Shown piece by piece: positions 62,946 through 64,000 of a stretch of DNA of 64,000 bases. The DNA comes from Ensifer sp. IC3342 (GTDB lineage: Bacteria > Pseudomonadota > Alphaproteobacteria > Rhizobiales > Rhizobiaceae), in NCBI RefSeq assembly GCF_020193655.1, contig NZ_JADYVE010000009.1, positions 1 to 64,000 of the forward strand, in the 5' to 3' direction. Every line of letters starts with the position of its first letter. Position 1 is the first letter of the stretch. The notes under the pieces are model-generated. The model worked only from the letters and a program-made list of their open reading frames with translations, was not told the DNA's origin and made no database searches. Position numbers and translations under genes: made by a program.

Positions 62946-63170
62946 AAATGGGCGACGTAGCAATCCGATCATAACTCAAAAAAGTCCTGGATCACGGGAA
63001 TTCTTCCACATGGTGAGTCCAACTCAATACAACCGCTGTAGCATCACCATCAATTCTCGATTGCGGGACATGGTGTAATTGCGCCGGATCCACTAATTGA
63101 ATTCGGGGAACGAACCCTTCTCATGCGCAGATATTCCGTGGACGAAAAACTCAGTCGGTCAACGTAGGTC

Positions 63171-63600
63171 TTTAGAATACCCGTAGCGCCGAAAATCCTG
63201 CCGCGCGAGCGCGTCGAGTATGACATTCCCGACGATCAGAAGTGTTGGTGCTTGCTATAGCGGCCATAGGCATCGCATGGGGGAGACCTTAGAAGCAACT
63301 TCGTATCGAGGTGAAGGCGAAGATCCTCAAGCGCTATTTGCCCGCAAGTAGGCCCGTGATTTCGAAAAATCGCCAGCGATTGGGAATGGCATCTGGTCTG
63401 ATTAGGCAGTGGCGGTTTTGCGAAGTTGAAGGACAGCAGGTCATCGGATATCGGCATCTTCAATGCGCTGAGGCAGTTCTGTGAGGGCATGGCGCAACCG
63501 CCCAACGGCTCGACGCCACAGGCGCGACAGGTCAGCATCACGCTGGATGACGCCGCTGGCCCTCAGCCGTCGACAGCATCGCTGAACTGGTAGTTCACTG
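63171..63600 (+). pseudogene. Heavily degraded IS66-like transposase trace
   Basis: A frame near 63180-63255 reads PVAPKILPRERVEYDIPDDQ followed by K-C, like the N-terminal part of IS66-type TnpC (L-P-R-E-x-V-x-x-D-I-x-E...C). The following 350 bases contain only small unconnected frames. The call rests on this one stretch. Confidence 0.35.
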
Positions 63601-63641
63601 GTCATGGGAAAGGACCCGCAGTTCGCTCGTCGCCCCGATCT

Positions 63642-64000
63642 TCAGGTGCCGCCTTCTTGCTCGCTTGATCGCGCTTCAAGCTCTTTCAAAATCGAATGTT
63701 GAATTTTGCCCAACGCTGTTCGCGGCAATTCTCTGGTGAAAATGAACTCCCGCGGGACCTTGAACCGGGCGACCTGCGACTGTGCATACGCCGCCAGTGC
63801 TTCCGCTTCGATCCGTGCCCCCGCCCGCCTGATCACATAGGCGACCGGCACTTCGCCCCAGCGCGAATCCGGTCGACCGACGACAGCGCATTCCTCGACA
63901 TCGGGGTGCTCCCCGAGTACACGCTCGACTTCGGCCGGATAGATGTTTTCTCCGCCGGAAATGATGAGGTTCTTTTTGCGATCGCGGACCCAGAAATAAC
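63642..64000 (-). CDS. AMP-binding acyl-CoA ligase, C-terminal part (gene runs off the window)
   Basis: The minus strand is open from the window edge to the stop at 63642 and gives the C-terminal domain of an ANL-superfamily acyl-CoA synthetase. It has the hinge region RDRKKNLIISGGENIYPAEV, then VEECAVVGRPDSRWGEVPVA, then the catalytic lysine motif RELPRTALGKIQH. The N-terminal adenylation domain lies beyond position 64000. Likely activity is CoA ligation of a fatty or aromatic acid; the exact substrate cannot be told. Confidence 0.88.
   Translation of the reverse strand, partial: YFWVRDRKKNLIISGGENIYPAEVERVLGEHPDVEECAVVGRPDSRWGEVPVAYVIRRAGARIEAEALAAYAQSQVARFKVPREFIFTRELPRTALGKIQHSILKELEARSSEQEGGT

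Overview
The window looks like an accessory (symbiotic plasmid or symbiosis-island type) segment of a root-nodulating alphaproteobacterium, most like Rhizobium/Sinorhizobium/Mesorhizobium. The grounds are a nod box followed by a decayed nodA and intact nodS and nodU, a SyrB-like protein, a VirG-type response regulator, otsA, an effector-like repeat protein, GC-rich coding DNA and a high load of broken insertion sequences. No replication, conjugation or core housekeeping gene is visible. No tRNA, rRNA or CRISPR array was recognised.

Layout. 1-2.2 kb: a broken IS110-family transposase and IS debris. 2.2-3.1 kb: an orphan AHL-type LuxR regulator. 3.1-13.9 kb: a carbohydrate-type catabolic locus. 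It holds a CUT1-type ABC importer, a UPF0261 protein plus PEP-hydrolase-family TIM barrel (the two halves of plant Tm-1, here as separate genes), a cupin, a Gfo/Idh/MocA oxidoreductase, a TIM-barrel/AAA+/Fis regulator and a third TIM-barrel paralogue. Both promoter regions carry the same 18-bp tandem element. 14-20 kb: a toxin-antitoxin pair with a frameshifted PIN toxin, then a UvrD-like helicase with a PD-(D/E)XK nuclease. 20.5-28.9 kb: ten tightly overlapping genes that look like a 7-deazapurine DNA-modification (dpd) operon: an unknown protein, dpdB, dpdA, a second dpdB, queE, queD, queC, a VUT transporter, a membrane protein and a HAD protein.

28.9-31.1 kb: an antitoxin relic and nested IS1182/IS3 remnants. 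31.2-36.4 kb: a second defence-like block with a NYN-domain nuclease, a RES/Xre toxin-antitoxin pair, and a ubiquitin-like E2-E1 fusion with a JAB peptidase, preceded by a 46-residue Pro/Gly-rich peptide ending in glycine. 36.9-44.8 kb: two convergent operons for an uncharacterised glycolipid, sterol-like or polyprenyl-linked sugar pathway: HAD-UbiA, epimerase and GT-C-like membrane protein; then epimerase, SMR-type protein, small protein and GMC oxidoreductase. 45.2-48.7 kb: an IS481 relic and a GNAT / PLP-decarboxylase / nucleotidyltransferase group. 49.9-56.4 kb: symbiosis-type regulators (SyrB-like, VirG-like, LysR), otsA, an AraC relic and an unrecognised 287-residue protein. 57.1-62.9 kb: nod box, pseudo-nodA, nodS, nodU, a large hairpin and a repeat-rich candidate effector. 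63.6-64 kb: the end of an acyl-CoA-ligase gene running off the window.

The strongest candidates for undescribed biology are the dpd operon with its neighbouring helicase-nuclease pair, the E2-E1-JAB operon with its mini tag-like peptide, the Tm-1-like locus with a TIM barrel used as a sensor domain, and the UbiA/GMC double operon. All function calls come from reading motifs and remembered family patterns; no database search was possible.
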